In this document: positions 1-8,547 of the stretch, piece after piece
How positions within the stretch are numbered: the stretch's first letter is position 1
Layout: every line of letters begins with the position of its first letter
Assembly: GCA_035687895.1 (NCBI GenBank)
Contig: DASRUE010000196.1
Coordinates: forward strand, 10,077-74,076
Reading direction: 5' to 3'
Length of the DNA stretch: 64,000 nucleotides
DNA from: JAERML01 sp035687895
GTDB lineage: Bacteria; Bacteroidota; Ignavibacteria; UBA10030; UBA6906
Translations under genes and position numbers: made by a program
The notes under the pieces: model-generated
The model's database searches: none
What the model was told of the DNA's origin: nothing
What the model saw: the letters and a program-made list of their open reading frames with translations, nothing else

Positions 1-193
1 CAAAACAACCCTGATGGATACAAGTAACCGATTCTGAACCCAGCTCCGCGGGTTAAATTTCTACCTGCTTTCCCGGCAACGTGCGTCCGCCATTTCCTCC
101 GCAACGACTGACTACAAAAGGGTTGACGATCTGCGGTCAAGAACGTACATTAAAGACGTCAACGAGCAGATTCAGTCACAGTTCCCCATCCTT

Positions 194-394
194 ATGTCGA
201 TGACTAGTGCAGAACAACGCCGGATGATTGAGGAGCTCTCCGATCACACGCGTAAGATGAAAAGGTATGACCTGGAAGAGTTCGAGATGTTTGCCAAGAG
301 AAACAAAGATGATGAAGACCTGGATCTTCAATCTGAAAAACGTCTTCGGCAAATGTACGACTTCTATGTGGTGAAACAAGGGAAGGGCTCATGA
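194..394 (+). CDS. small hypothetical protein, start uncertain
   Basis: A highly charged 66-residue protein if translation begins at the ATG at 194; no known family is recognised. It ends in an ATGA overlap with the oxidoreductase at 391, which implies translational coupling. The same frame stays open upstream to position 38 (stop at 35-37), and the upstream codons read like real protein (acidic and basic, matching the downstream part). However, that extension has no ATG, GTG or TTG, and no good ribosome binding site precedes 194. The gene may be longer with a rare start, or may carry a frameshift near the window edge. Nothing else is recognised in positions 1-190. Confidence 0.5.
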   Translation: MSMTSAEQRRMIEELSDHTRKMKRYDLEEFEMFAKRNKDDEDLDLQSEKRLRQMYDFYVVKQGKGS

Positions 395-1413
395 AGGCGG
401 CTGTAGTGGTACGTTATGGAGGTCCGGAGGTGATGGAAGTCCGCGAGCTTCCAGTTCCCACGCCGGATGCCAACCAGATTCTGGTGCGCGTGAAGGCCAT
501 CGGATTGAATTTTGCCGATATTTTTGCGCGGTTTGGTGTATATCCCGGCACACCCAAGCCTCCATTCGTTCCGGGTCTGGAGTTTTCCGGTGAGGTAGTT
601 GCCGCGGGATCGAAAACGTCTTTGTTCAAAGGCGGTGAACGGGTGATGGGATATAGTCGCCTGGGCAGCCATGCAGAGTATGTTATTCTGAATGAAAAAC
701 TCGCGACTGAAATCCCTGCACCGATGACTTACGAAGAAGCGGCCGCGTTTCTAGTCTCCTACTTGACTGCATATCACGGCATCGTGCGTCTCGCGAATAC
801 ACGGCCTGGGGAACAACTGCTCGTCCATGCGGCGGCCGGCGGTGTTGGCCTCGCCTCGGTGCAGCTTGCACTGCACTTGGGGATTCACATCTATGCGACA
901 GCGGGGTCAGACGAGAAAGTTGCGCTCGTGCAAAAGCAGGGCGCACACCATGTGATCAACTACCGGACCCAGGATTTTGCCGAAGAAGTGCGCACCCTCT
1001 CGGACGGGTACGGCGTCGACGTCGTGATGGACTCTGTTGGTGGAGAAACATACAAGAAGAGCTGGCAACTGCTTGCGCAAATGGGGCGCTACATTCTCTT
1101 GGGTGTATCGGCTGTGACGGGATCCGGCGCTTTGAACCGGCTGAAAGCCGCAGCGGTGTTTTCGTTCATGAAACCCATCTTCCCTCCCCACCTCCTCAGT
1201 GCCAACAAAGGGATCTTCGGCTTCAATCTTGGTACATTGACTGGGAAGGAGCAGTACTTCCGGGAGGCAACGCTTGAACTCCTGCAGATGTATACACAGA
1301 AAGTACTGAAGCCGATAATCGGCAGGACATATCCGTTCGATCAGATTGTCGAAGCCCACCGGATGCTACAGACTCGCCAGAGCGTCGGAAAGGTAGTGGT
1401 GATTGTCTCCTGA
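391..1413 (+). CDS. VAT-1-like zinc-free quinone oxidoreductase (MDR family)
   Basis: A 340-residue medium-chain dehydrogenase/reductase. The N-terminal GroES-like domain (about 1-125) includes GLNFADIFARFGVYPG, typical of the quinone reductase / VAT-1 branch. The NADPH-binding Rossmann domain carries HAAAGGVG at about 147-154. The structural and catalytic zinc ligands of alcohol dehydrogenases are absent. The C-terminal part (LLSANKGIFGFNLG, and a final SVGKVVV) resembles the synaptic vesicle VAT-1 subfamily more than QorA. The expected reaction is NADPH-dependent reduction of quinones or enones in the cytoplasm; the substrate cannot be read from sequence. Its start overlaps the stop of the small gene upstream. 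Confidence 0.85.
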   Translation: MKAAVVVRYGGPEVMEVRELPVPTPDANQILVRVKAIGLNFADIFARFGVYPGTPKPPFVPGLEFSGEVVAAGSKTSLFKGGERVMGYSRLGSHAEYVILNEKLATEIPAPMTYEEAAAFLVSYLTAYHGIVRLANTRPGEQLLVHAAAGGVGLASVQLALHLGIHIYATAGSDEKVALVQKQGAHHVINYRTQDFAEEVRTLSDGYGVDVVMDSVGGETYKKSWQLLAQMGRYILLGVSAVTGSGALNRLKAAAVFSFMKPIFPPHLLSANKGIFGFNLGTLTGKEQYFREATLELLQMYTQKVLKPIIGRTYPFDQIVEAHRMLQTRQSVGKVVVIVS

Positions 1414-1497
1414 CATGGGACATACGCCCCCTGCGGTCGGGGTGTTCGGCCTCCAGGATGACCTCTATCGTACCGGTCAGGATCGGAGGCCTGACCA

Positions 1498-3042
1498 ATG
1501 AAATTTCCCTTCTCGATTTCATCAAAGATCCTGCTGGGGGTTGTTCCAGCCGTTCTGGTATGCATGGTTGCCAGCGTCTGGCTTAATAACTACTTTCAGG
1601 AACGGGAAATGCTCGCCCAGGCGGAGGCATCCGCCGGCACGTACGCGGAGATCATGCGGGAAGCTCTGGTAAGCATGATGGTGACCAACTACCGTGTGGA
1701 CGAGAGCTTTCTCGCCCGTGTGGATTCCATCAAGGAGATCGACAGCCTCCGACTGGCACTGAACGATCTGCACCTGCGGGAAGATCTGTTGACTGAAGAG
1801 AGAATCCAACGGCTGAATACAAAACGCTTGTTGTCCGGATATCTGGATTCGATTGATAAACGGGTTCTTACGTCCGGCAACTCCGAATTCCACAAGAATG
1901 GCGATCACTTCCGGGCCGTGATTCCGTTCAAGGCAACGAAGGTCTGCCAGGAGTGTCATCGGGTGCCTTTGAACTATACCCTTGGTGCAGCGGACATCCA
2001 TATCTCGCTCAGCGCAATCTCCAATGCTGTCGATGAGAATTGGAAACGCTCCTTCTCCATTGTTGTCGTCTTTCTTGTGCTTGCACTCGGTATCGGCACG
2101 TTTGCCTTTCGCCGTGTGGTGGCGGATCCGATCGATGTGTTGATGAATGCAACCCAGCAGATTACCAGTGGCCGTCTCGACCGTCCGATCATCTCCCCTC
2201 GATCACGGGATGAACTGGGGACACTCTCAATGGCGTTTGAGGAAATGCGCCGATCATTGTGGGAAACACTCTCGGAACTCGCCTCGGTGAATCGAGAACT
2301 GGCAGGGAAGAACACTTCGTTGCAGGAGTCGCTTGAAGCATTGCGTAAGGCGCAGGATGAACTTCTGAGCGCCGAGCGACTATCTGCCATAGGACAAATG
2401 GCCAGTTCAGTCATCCATGATTTCAAGAACCCCATGAGCGTAGTGATCTCGTACGCCGATATATTGAGGAAGAACCCTGCAATGCCTGAGGAACAGCGGA
2501 GTCGTGCGTACGATGCGATCCTGCGATCAATCAATCAGATGTCGGCCATGACGCACGACCTCCTCTATTTCTCCCGGGGAAAAGTTCAACTCCACCCCGA
2601 ACCCATGCCGGTCCATGTCCTTGTGAAGGACATACAAGAAAGTGTAGCGATGAGCCTTGAGAAAGCGGGAGTAAGATTCGAGGTTCATCAACTGTATCAT
2701 GGCGAGGTCGTGGTGGACGCGGAGCATTTTCGACGAGCGCTGGTCAACGTGATCACGAATGCCCAGGAAGCCATGCCGCACGGAGGGTGTGTGGCATTGA
2801 GCATCCTCCGCCTCAATGGTAGAATTGAGTTCAGGGTTTCGGATACAGGAGTCGGGATCCCACCTGGGTTAATGCACAAAATATTCGATCCGTTCATCAC
2901 TCATGGAAAAGCAAATGGCACAGGGCTGGGCCTCGCAATCACCAAACTGATAGTGGAACAACACGGTGGCACTATCGATGTCAGCAGCCAGGTTGGCGTC
3001 GGTACCACCTTTGGGCTTATGATCCCCGGGGCAACTTCCTGA
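1498..3042 (+). CDS. membrane sensor histidine kinase with periplasmic CXXCH haem-c motif
   Basis: A 514-residue transmembrane histidine kinase. TM1 spans about residues 9-29, a periplasmic sensor 30-185, TM2 186-205 and a HAMP domain about 206-260. A coiled coil follows, then HisKA with phospho-acceptor His307 (VIHDFKNP) and a HATPase domain with an N box at about 417-424, DTGVG 449-453 and GTGLGLA 474-480. The sensor contains CQECH at 150-154, a canonical covalent haem-c attachment motif. This resembles the DUF3365/Tll0287-like sensors believed to respond to redox state or gas ligands. No response regulator is adjacent, so the partner is unknown. It follows the oxidoreductase by 84 bp, so both may share a transcript. 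Confidence 0.88.
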   Translation: MKFPFSISSKILLGVVPAVLVCMVASVWLNNYFQEREMLAQAEASAGTYAEIMREALVSMMVTNYRVDESFLARVDSIKEIDSLRLALNDLHLREDLLTEERIQRLNTKRLLSGYLDSIDKRVLTSGNSEFHKNGDHFRAVIPFKATKVCQECHRVPLNYTLGAADIHISLSAISNAVDENWKRSFSIVVVFLVLALGIGTFAFRRVVADPIDVLMNATQQITSGRLDRPIISPRSRDELGTLSMAFEEMRRSLWETLSELASVNRELAGKNTSLQESLEALRKAQDELLSAERLSAIGQMASSVIHDFKNPMSVVISYADILRKNPAMPEEQRSRAYDAILRSINQMSAMTHDLLYFSRGKVQLHPEPMPVHVLVKDIQESVAMSLEKAGVRFEVHQLYHGEVVVDAEHFRRALVNVITNAQEAMPHGGCVALSILRLNGRIEFRVSDTGVGIPPGLMHKIFDPFITHGKANGTGLGLAITKLIVEQHGGTIDVSSQVGVGTTFGLMIPGATS

Positions 3043-3061
3043 GTCACGTTTTTATAGTGCA

Positions 3062-3700
3062 ATGACAGGCACGCGACGGATTCATTCACAGCTCGATGCA
3101 GCAACCGTCCTCGCTGCGTACCGCGCGGGATATTTTCCGATGGCCGACCCTGAGACCCGTGCTATTTCCTGGTACTCTCCTGATCCGCGGGCGATTATTC
3201 CCCTCGATGAGTTTCCTATCTCCCGAAGTCTTCGTCAAACGATCAACAAGCATCGTTTTGAGGTCAGGCTGGACACAGCATTCGAAAGCGTTATCCGTTC
3301 GTGCGCTGACAGGGAGGAAACGTGGATCTCTGATGAGATCATCGCCGTGTACACTGAACTGCACCGGCTCGGTCACGCTCATTCCGTGGAATCGTGGCTT
3401 GGTGGCGTGCTCGCAGGGGGACTATACGGTGTTGCGATCGGGGGGGCGTTTTTCGGGGAGTCCATGTTCAGCAGGAAGACAGATGCATCAAAGGTTGCAC
3501 TTGTTTTCCTTGTCTGTCATCTGCATGATCGCGGCTTCGGACTCCTTGACTCACAATTTATCAATGATCACATCAGACGGTTCGGCGCAGTTGAGATCAA
3601 AAGGTCTGATTACCTTGCACGCTTGCGAGGCGCCCTTTCATTGAAGACGGGGTTCGGGGAACCAACAAAAGACAAAACGGGTGATGCGAATAGCCGCTGA
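3062..3700 (+). CDS. aat: leucyl/phenylalanyl-tRNA--protein transferase
   Basis: A 212-residue protein matching the Aat family over its length. It has the N-terminal YRAGYFPM segment, a WYSPDPRAIIPLD stretch, and the core GLYGVAIGGAFFGESMFSR, followed by ASKVAL and DSQF. Aat transfers Leu or Phe from charged tRNA to N-terminal Lys or Arg of proteins, creating an N-degron read by ClpS/ClpAP. It starts 20 bp after the histidine kinase and is probably in the same transcript. The start ATG at 3062 gives the expected family length. Confidence 0.95.
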   Translation: MTGTRRIHSQLDAATVLAAYRAGYFPMADPETRAISWYSPDPRAIIPLDEFPISRSLRQTINKHRFEVRLDTAFESVIRSCADREETWISDEIIAVYTELHRLGHAHSVESWLGGVLAGGLYGVAIGGAFFGESMFSRKTDASKVALVFLVCHLHDRGFGLLDSQFINDHIRRFGAVEIKRSDYLARLRGALSLKTGFGEPTKDKTGDANSR

Positions 3701-3900
3701 ACTTCTCATCATTCTCGTTCACCGGGCAATGGACAGTGCGGTTCCGAGGTCACTCCGAAGGATCGTTGAAGTGGGGGCCGGCGACCGCAGCATGCGAACG
3801 GGCTGTGTGTCCGAAATCAAGTCCAGAATTATCCCCCGTGACGGCTGGCCTCATGATCAGAATCAGCCGTGGACCTTTTTGCATTTCAGGGCATGAGCAG

Positions 3901-3929
3901 TTGCAACAGTAACAATTACTGCCTATATT
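3901..3929 (+). promoter_or_regulatory. predicted promoter with palindrome in spacer
   Basis: TTGCAA and TATATT are separated by 17 bp, about 80 bp upstream of the hypothetical gene at 4007. The spacer holds a perfect inverted repeat, CAGTAA-CAA-TTACTG (3907-3921), in a position where a bound regulator would block RNA polymerase. Apart from this, the 306-bp stretch 3701-4006 holds no gene I can support. Confidence 0.5.
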
Positions 3930-4006
3930 CACGAAGACATGAGCGACGAGTTCCAGGCGATGCCGGCAAACCTGCAAGTAACCACTTTCCCGTAAGGAGA
4001 TAGTCG

Positions 4007-4408
4007 ATGGTCGTCTCGCGCGGAACACAAAAGTTCGATCGAGTTACCATTACTCTTGTGCCCACTGCGGATGAAAGAAGTTACCGCCACGTTCCATCTA
4101 CGTTTGATCGGACGAACCGTACCTACGCATGGCGACATTTTGAGAAGATCGAGTATCTCATCGTACCGACCAGGATTTCGAGCCGTGAAGTGAAGATAGA
4201 TATGTTTGTGGGATCGACCGGTAAGCGCAAGGCACACGGATCGAGTCTACACAAGACAATCGAGAATCTCGTGAAGACAAAAATTGAGTCCGAATGGCAA
4301 GGTCTCAAACTCGCAGGCATCAGCCGTCCCACGTCTGCGGCGCCCCCGGAGCAGACGTTTTCCCGGGGCACGATTGAAGAGATACTTGGGACGAGTCTGG
4401 AAGAGTAA
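4007..4408 (+). CDS. conserved-looking hypothetical protein
   Basis: A 133-residue basic, soluble protein with no signal peptide or membrane segment; I do not recognise the family. The start is well supported: AAGGAG lies 9 bp upstream and a near-consensus promoter ends at 3929. The middle is beta-rich (IEYLIVPTRISSREVKIDMFVG) and the C-terminal tail is Pro/Ala-rich, then acidic. It stands alone between aat and purC and has its own promoter with an operator-like palindrome, so it is probably regulated separately. Confidence 0.65.
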   Translation: MVVSRGTQKFDRVTITLVPTADERSYRHVPSTFDRTNRTYAWRHFEKIEYLIVPTRISSREVKIDMFVGSTGKRKAHGSSLHKTIENLVKTKIESEWQGLKLAGISRPTSAAPPEQTFSRGTIEEILGTSLEE

Positions 4409-4515
4409 CACTAGTACCCGCATCGCTCATGCATCGGGGAAAGAACCTGGTGCATTTTTTTTGGTTGCCCTCTCCTTCGTCACAACAAGTTCGGTCTTAA
4501 GGCTTAGAGTATCAC

Positions 4516-5406
4516 ATGAACCCTGTTGTCCTGACTCAGACTTCTAGCCCGCGGTTCACCCCGACAAAGCAGGGGAAGGTGCGAGACATTTTCGATCTGG
4601 GCAACAGGCTCCTGATTGTTGCCACCGACCGGCTCTCTGCATTTGACGTGGTTCTTCCAGACGGAATCCCCGACAAAGGAAGGGTGCTCACACAGATCTC
4701 GGCGTTCTGGTTTCGAAAGCTCTCAAACGTTGTGCCTCACCATATGATCTCTGTGGACGTGAATGATTTTTCCGAGCCGTTTCGTTCTGCCCCGGAGATC
4801 TTTGCGGGACGTAGCATGCTCGTCAAGAAGACAACACCACTTCCTGTTGAGTGTGTCGTGCGTGGTTACCTTTCGGGATCGGGCTGGAATGATTACAGAA
4901 AGACACAGTCCATCTGCGGGATTCCGCTTCCACCGGGGCTGAGAGAATCTGACAAGCTTCCTGAGCCGCTTTTCACTCCCTCTACAAAAGCTGAGCGAGG
5001 GATGCATGATGAAAATATTTCGTTCGATGAAGTTGTTAGGACGGTCGGCAGGGATATCGCCACACGAGTCCGTGATCTCACCATTGCGATTTACAGCGAA
5101 GGAGCTGCATTCGCTCTTACACGCGGGATCATCATCGCAGATACGAAGTTTGAGTTTGGTGTTGATGACAACGGCAATGTCATCTGGATTGACGAGGCCA
5201 TGACACCCGACTCGTCCCGCTTTTGGCCGAAGAACGGGTACACACCAGGCGTCCCACAGCCGAGCTTTGACAAGCAATTTGTGCGTGACTATCTCCTCTC
5301 CATCAAATGGAACAAGACGCCGCCTGCGCCCCGCCTGCCTCATCACGTGATTGAAACCACCAGTCAGAAGTACATCGAGGCATTGACACTTCTGACTCGG
5401 TTCTGA
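4516..5406 (+). CDS. purC: phosphoribosylaminoimidazole-succinocarboxamide synthase
   Basis: A 296-residue SAICAR synthetase, the ATP-dependent ligation of CAIR with aspartate in purine synthesis. Diagnostic features are KQGKVRDIFDLG near the N-terminus, TDRLSAFDVVLPDGIPDKG, ECVVRGYLSGSGW, and near the C-terminus the signature IDEAMTPDSSRFW. Its length fits the long (about 300 residue) form of the family. No other pur genes are nearby. The kinase-fold gene follows after 21 bp, so the two may be cotranscribed. Confidence 0.96.
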   Translation: MNPVVLTQTSSPRFTPTKQGKVRDIFDLGNRLLIVATDRLSAFDVVLPDGIPDKGRVLTQISAFWFRKLSNVVPHHMISVDVNDFSEPFRSAPEIFAGRSMLVKKTTPLPVECVVRGYLSGSGWNDYRKTQSICGIPLPPGLRESDKLPEPLFTPSTKAERGMHDENISFDEVVRTVGRDIATRVRDLTIAIYSEGAAFALTRGIIIADTKFEFGVDDNGNVIWIDEAMTPDSSRFWPKNGYTPGVPQPSFDKQFVRDYLLSIKWNKTPPAPRLPHHVIETTSQKYIEALTLLTRF

Positions 5407-5427
5407 GTTCAGTGAAAGGTAATCTCC

Positions 5428-6690
5428 ATGCTGGCTGACACGCCGCCGATATTGTCCGAGGTGGAGAACCTGCGTTTTTTTATCCCGCCTGTTTATGGTA
5501 CACACCTTCTTCCGCTCCCTTGGCACAGTCCACTTGATGCATGGGGAGATAGTGGCATTTCCTTTATCCCGGTGAAGAGCGGGCTTTCTCGGCACGTTGT
5601 TCGATTTATCGAATCTGGAGAAAAGAGATTCGCTGTCAAAGAAACCTCCCTGGAAAGTGCACAGCGGGAGTTTGCGAACTATGTGCAACTTGTCAAAAGG
5701 GAGATCCCGACCCTCATTCCTGTTGGCGTTGTTTCCCGTTACGAAGGAACCGAGATTGTCTCGACCAAGGTGGGTCAGCAGCCACAGGTCAGGGACACGG
5801 GGTACATAGTCACCGAACTGATGGAGAAAGTAATTCCGGATTCGTTTCTGTTCAAGCGCGGGTTCACGAAAGAGAACAGAAATAAGATCTGGGACGCGGT
5901 AATCAGGTTGTTCATCCAACTGCATAGCCGCGGAATCTACTGGGGAGACGCCTCGCTCGCGAACATGCTGATCCGGTTTGAGACGGAAGTCGTTCCCGAG
6001 CTTGGCAAGCGGACGCTCTTGACTGCCATCTTAGCCGACGCGGAAACAGTCGAAATCCACCCGGCTATCTCCGATTCACTGAGGATGGCAGACGTGGAGT
6101 TTTTTCTTGAATCCATGTTATGGACGGAAGCGGATCTGCGGGCAAGCGGGATTGTCCGCGACCCGATGATCACGGAGAGAGATCAGGCGTACATTATGGC
6201 ATCGTACAAAGGTCGGTTTGCCGTGGAGCTGGAGATTGCCTCCTTTGAACTGGTAACGCACATCGATGTTGACAAACTCCTCGGCAACTTTGACGTAAAG
6301 GGGTATGGAAAACTGTTGCTCCAGCACATTCAGGAACATAAATGGTATGTCAGCGAGCGAAAAGGACGCGAGGTAACGCTGATTGAGGCGGCGGAGGATT
6401 GGTATAAAGAAATTTTCAAACCGGTGTGCAAAATCTTCCATGATCAAGGGTTGTTGGAGTTCTTTCCCGACAAGACTGCCTCCAGCCTATATGTGGAGAT
6501 CATGGAACACAAATACTTTATGAGCGAGCGTGAGAAAAAGGATGTCGGTCTCGTGGCTGCACTGGAGGACTACTCTCGGAGATACGCTCAGCATGAGCCG
6601 GTGCACATGACCCTCGGTTCGATTATCAGAGCGTTGACGTCCCTTCTTGGGGGAGGTGACCCACAACGAACGAACATCTATCTTTCTTGA
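5428..6690 (+). CDS. kinase-fold protein, DUF4032-like
   Basis: A 420-residue cytoplasmic protein with a degenerate protein-kinase or aminoglycoside-phosphotransferase-like core. It has a beta-strand lysine at 71 (FAVKE), a catalytic-loop-like WGDASLAN (Asp174, Asn179) and a metal-site-like DAE at 204-206. It resembles DUF4032 proteins and bacterial Kdo/WaaP-type kinases; the substrate is unknown. The C-terminal part contains an internal repeat: EHKWYVSERKGREVTL at about 303-318 is echoed by EHKYFMSEREKKDVGL at 360-375. It follows purC by 21 bp. The family name is recalled from pattern only, so treat it as moderate. Confidence 0.65.
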   Translation: MLADTPPILSEVENLRFFIPPVYGTHLLPLPWHSPLDAWGDSGISFIPVKSGLSRHVVRFIESGEKRFAVKETSLESAQREFANYVQLVKREIPTLIPVGVVSRYEGTEIVSTKVGQQPQVRDTGYIVTELMEKVIPDSFLFKRGFTKENRNKIWDAVIRLFIQLHSRGIYWGDASLANMLIRFETEVVPELGKRTLLTAILADAETVEIHPAISDSLRMADVEFFLESMLWTEADLRASGIVRDPMITERDQAYIMASYKGRFAVELEIASFELVTHIDVDKLLGNFDVKGYGKLLLQHIQEHKWYVSERKGREVTLIEAAEDWYKEIFKPVCKIFHDQGLLEFFPDKTASSLYVEIMEHKYFMSEREKKDVGLVAALEDYSRRYAQHEPVHMTLGSIIRALTSLLGGGDPQRTNIYLS

Positions 6691-6691
6691 A

Positions 6692-7006
6692 ATGATGAGG
6701 CCACTGAGGATTCATCAGGTTGCTCTTGATCGGCTGCATGTTGTATGGGATGATAAGCATGAATCTCAATTCACAACCGAGTATCTGCGGAATAATTGTC
6801 CCTGTGCAACCTGCATCCATGAAAAAGAGGAGGATATCAAGAGCGGGATCTTTTCACTCCCCCTTGCCTCAAAAACCCACCTCGTCAAGATCGACCGTTC
6901 CGGCCATAACGCAATTGTGATTTCCTGGGGGGATGGACACAAGACAGGCATTTACACATGGGACTACCTGCGTTCCCTTTGCCCTTGCGACGATTGCCAG
7001 GAGTGA
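6692..7006 (+). CDS. DUF971 domain protein (gamma-butyrobetaine hydroxylase-like N-terminal domain)
   Basis: A protein of about 104 residues with the DUF971 layout: an N-terminal strand, WDDKHESQF, LRNNCPCATC, and a C-terminal LRSLCPCDDC. The two CPC..C clusters suggest metal or Fe-S binding. In eukaryotes this fold forms the N-terminal domain of gamma-butyrobetaine hydroxylase; stand-alone bacterial copies are often linked to Fe-S protein maturation, though function is unproven. Tandem ATGs lie at 6692 and 6695, just after the upstream stop. An in-frame GTG at 6656 inside the upstream gene is possible but gives an atypical N-terminus. Confidence 0.8.
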   Translation: MMRPLRIHQVALDRLHVVWDDKHESQFTTEYLRNNCPCATCIHEKEEDIKSGIFSLPLASKTHLVKIDRSGHNAIVISWGDGHKTGIYTWDYLRSLCPCDDCQE

Positions 7007-7057
7007 GGGGCCATTTTTGCAGAAACTGCCATCGGGGTGCAACTCTTGAAGATGTTT

Positions 7058-7099
7058 CCGTACAATTAGGAAGAGTCGTCGCCCAACGCGATTGTACGG
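7058..7099. repeat. 9-bp perfect inverted repeat upstream of the M16 protease pair
   Basis: CCGTACAAT (7058-7066) and ATTGTACGG (7091-7099) are perfect reverse complements separated by 24 bp. They lie about 100 bp upstream of the peptidase gene at 7195. The left arm contains a -10-like TACAAT. This could be an operator pair or an mRNA stem-loop; there is no T-run, so it is not an obvious terminator. Confidence 0.45.
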
Positions 7100-7194
7100 T
7101 CGTGCAAACGCACATCCATCTTTTCCTCTGAGTTTGTCGTTTTTGACCCAAGTACTATCACCAACAAACCAATCATCTCATTAAAGGAGGGCTC

Positions 7195-8547
7195 ATGTAC
7201 AGGGTTCTGCAAACCCTCATTTTTGCGCTTATGGCTACGGCAGCATTACACGCCGGGCCTCCGGGTGCAGGCGAGAAGATACTTCCCTTTCCCATCCACC
7301 AAACGGTTTTGGACAATGGGTTGAAGATTGTCACCATCGAATTCGATAGTCCGGGCATCATTGCGTACTATACAGTGGTCCGTTCCGGTTCGCGCAACGA
7401 GGTGGAGTCTGGTCTTTCCGGGTTTGCTCATTTCTTTGAGCACATGATGTTTCGCGGGACTGAGAAGTACGGTAAGGATAAGTACAATGATGTCCTCAAG
7501 TCCATCGGGGCAGACAACAACGCGTTTACAACCGACGACTACACGACGTACCACACACTCGCAAGTGCCGAAGCGCTGGAAACAATCATGGATCTGGAAT
7601 CTGATCGGTTTATGAACCTAAAATACTCTGAGGAAGCGTTTAAGACGGAGGCAGGTGCGATTCTCGGAGAGTACAACAAGAACTATTCGAGCCCGTTCCT
7701 GACGATCTTTGAGAAGCTCCGTAATGCAGCCTATACAGTCCACACCTACAAGCATACCACGATGGGATTTCTCGGGGACATCATGGATATGCCGAACCAA
7801 TATCAGTACAGCCTGACGTTTTTCAACCGATGGTACCGACCTGAGTACTGCACGGTTCTCATTGTGGGAGACGTGCAGCACCACAAAACGGTAGCTATGG
7901 CCAAAAAATACTATGGCAAGTGGAAGCGGGGGAATTACGTCCTTGACGTCCCGAAAGAGCCACCTCAGACAAAGGGAAGTGTTGTGGAGATGTCCTGGAA
8001 GGCCGAGACGCTTCCGATACTTGCCATTGGTTACCACGGGCCGGCATTCAGCGACGCACAGATCGATATGCCCGCGATGGATGTCCTTTCGCAAGCTCTG
8101 TTCTCACCGTCCTCGGATCTGTTCCGCAAACTCGTGATCGAAGAGCAAGCCGTGGAGTTCGTTCAGGGTGGCCAGCAGGATTCGCGTGATCCAGGGCAGT
8201 TCATGATCTTCACACGGATCAAGGATCCTAAGATGATCCAGAAGGTCAGTGACGAGATCTATGGAACGATTGAGGAGGCCAAGACAACACCAGTATCTGC
8301 CGAGCGGTTGGCAGAAATTAAGTCGTTTCTTAAGTATAGCTATGCTATGGGGCTCGACAACGCCGACGCGATTGCCCGCAGTATTGTCCACTACATTGCC
8401 ATGACCGGTGACCCTGAGTCAGTAAACAAGGTCTATGCACTTTATGACAGAGTCACAGCTGAGGACTTAATGGCAGTGGCGAGTAAGTACTTCGACGCCA
8501 ATAATCGTACCGTTGTGTTGCTGACGCAGGAAGGAGCGAAGCAATAA
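7195..8547 (+). CDS. periplasmic M16 family zinc metallopeptidase, catalytic partner
   Basis: A 450-residue M16 (pitrilysin / processing-peptidase-like) protease with an N-terminal signal peptide (about 1-20). The inverted zinc motif HFFEH is at 79-83 and the third ligand Glu159 lies 76 residues later, as the family requires. The length is that of one half-clamshell, so a partner is needed; the next gene supplies it. AAAGGAGG sits just upstream of the ATG. It probably degrades peptides in the periplasm. The stop TAA overlaps the next ATG by one base, so the two subunits are translationally coupled. Confidence 0.93.
   Translation: MYRVLQTLIFALMATAALHAGPPGAGEKILPFPIHQTVLDNGLKIVTIEFDSPGIIAYYTVVRSGSRNEVESGLSGFAHFFEHMMFRGTEKYGKDKYNDVLKSIGADNNAFTTDDYTTYHTLASAEALETIMDLESDRFMNLKYSEEAFKTEAGAILGEYNKNYSSPFLTIFEKLRNAAYTVHTYKHTTMGFLGDIMDMPNQYQYSLTFFNRWYRPEYCTVLIVGDVQHHKTVAMAKKYYGKWKRGNYVLDVPKEPPQTKGSVVEMSWKAETLPILAIGYHGPAFSDAQIDMPAMDVLSQALFSPSSDLFRKLVIEEQAVEFVQGGQQDSRDPGQFMIFTRIKDPKMIQKVSDEIYGTIEEAKTTPVSAERLAEIKSFLKYSYAMGLDNADAIARSIVHYIAMTGDPESVNKVYALYDRVTAEDLMAVASKYFDANNRTVVLLTQEGAKQ

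Noticed and set aside
3681..3896. 71-codon open frame after aat
   Set aside because: It overlaps the aat end, has no SD or family likeness, and a promoter for the next gene starts right behind it; composition does not look coding.
4723..5925. 400-codon minus-strand open frame opposite purC and the kinase-fold gene
   Set aside because: Fully antisense to two well-supported genes; its peptide has no domain likeness and is a codon-bias shadow.
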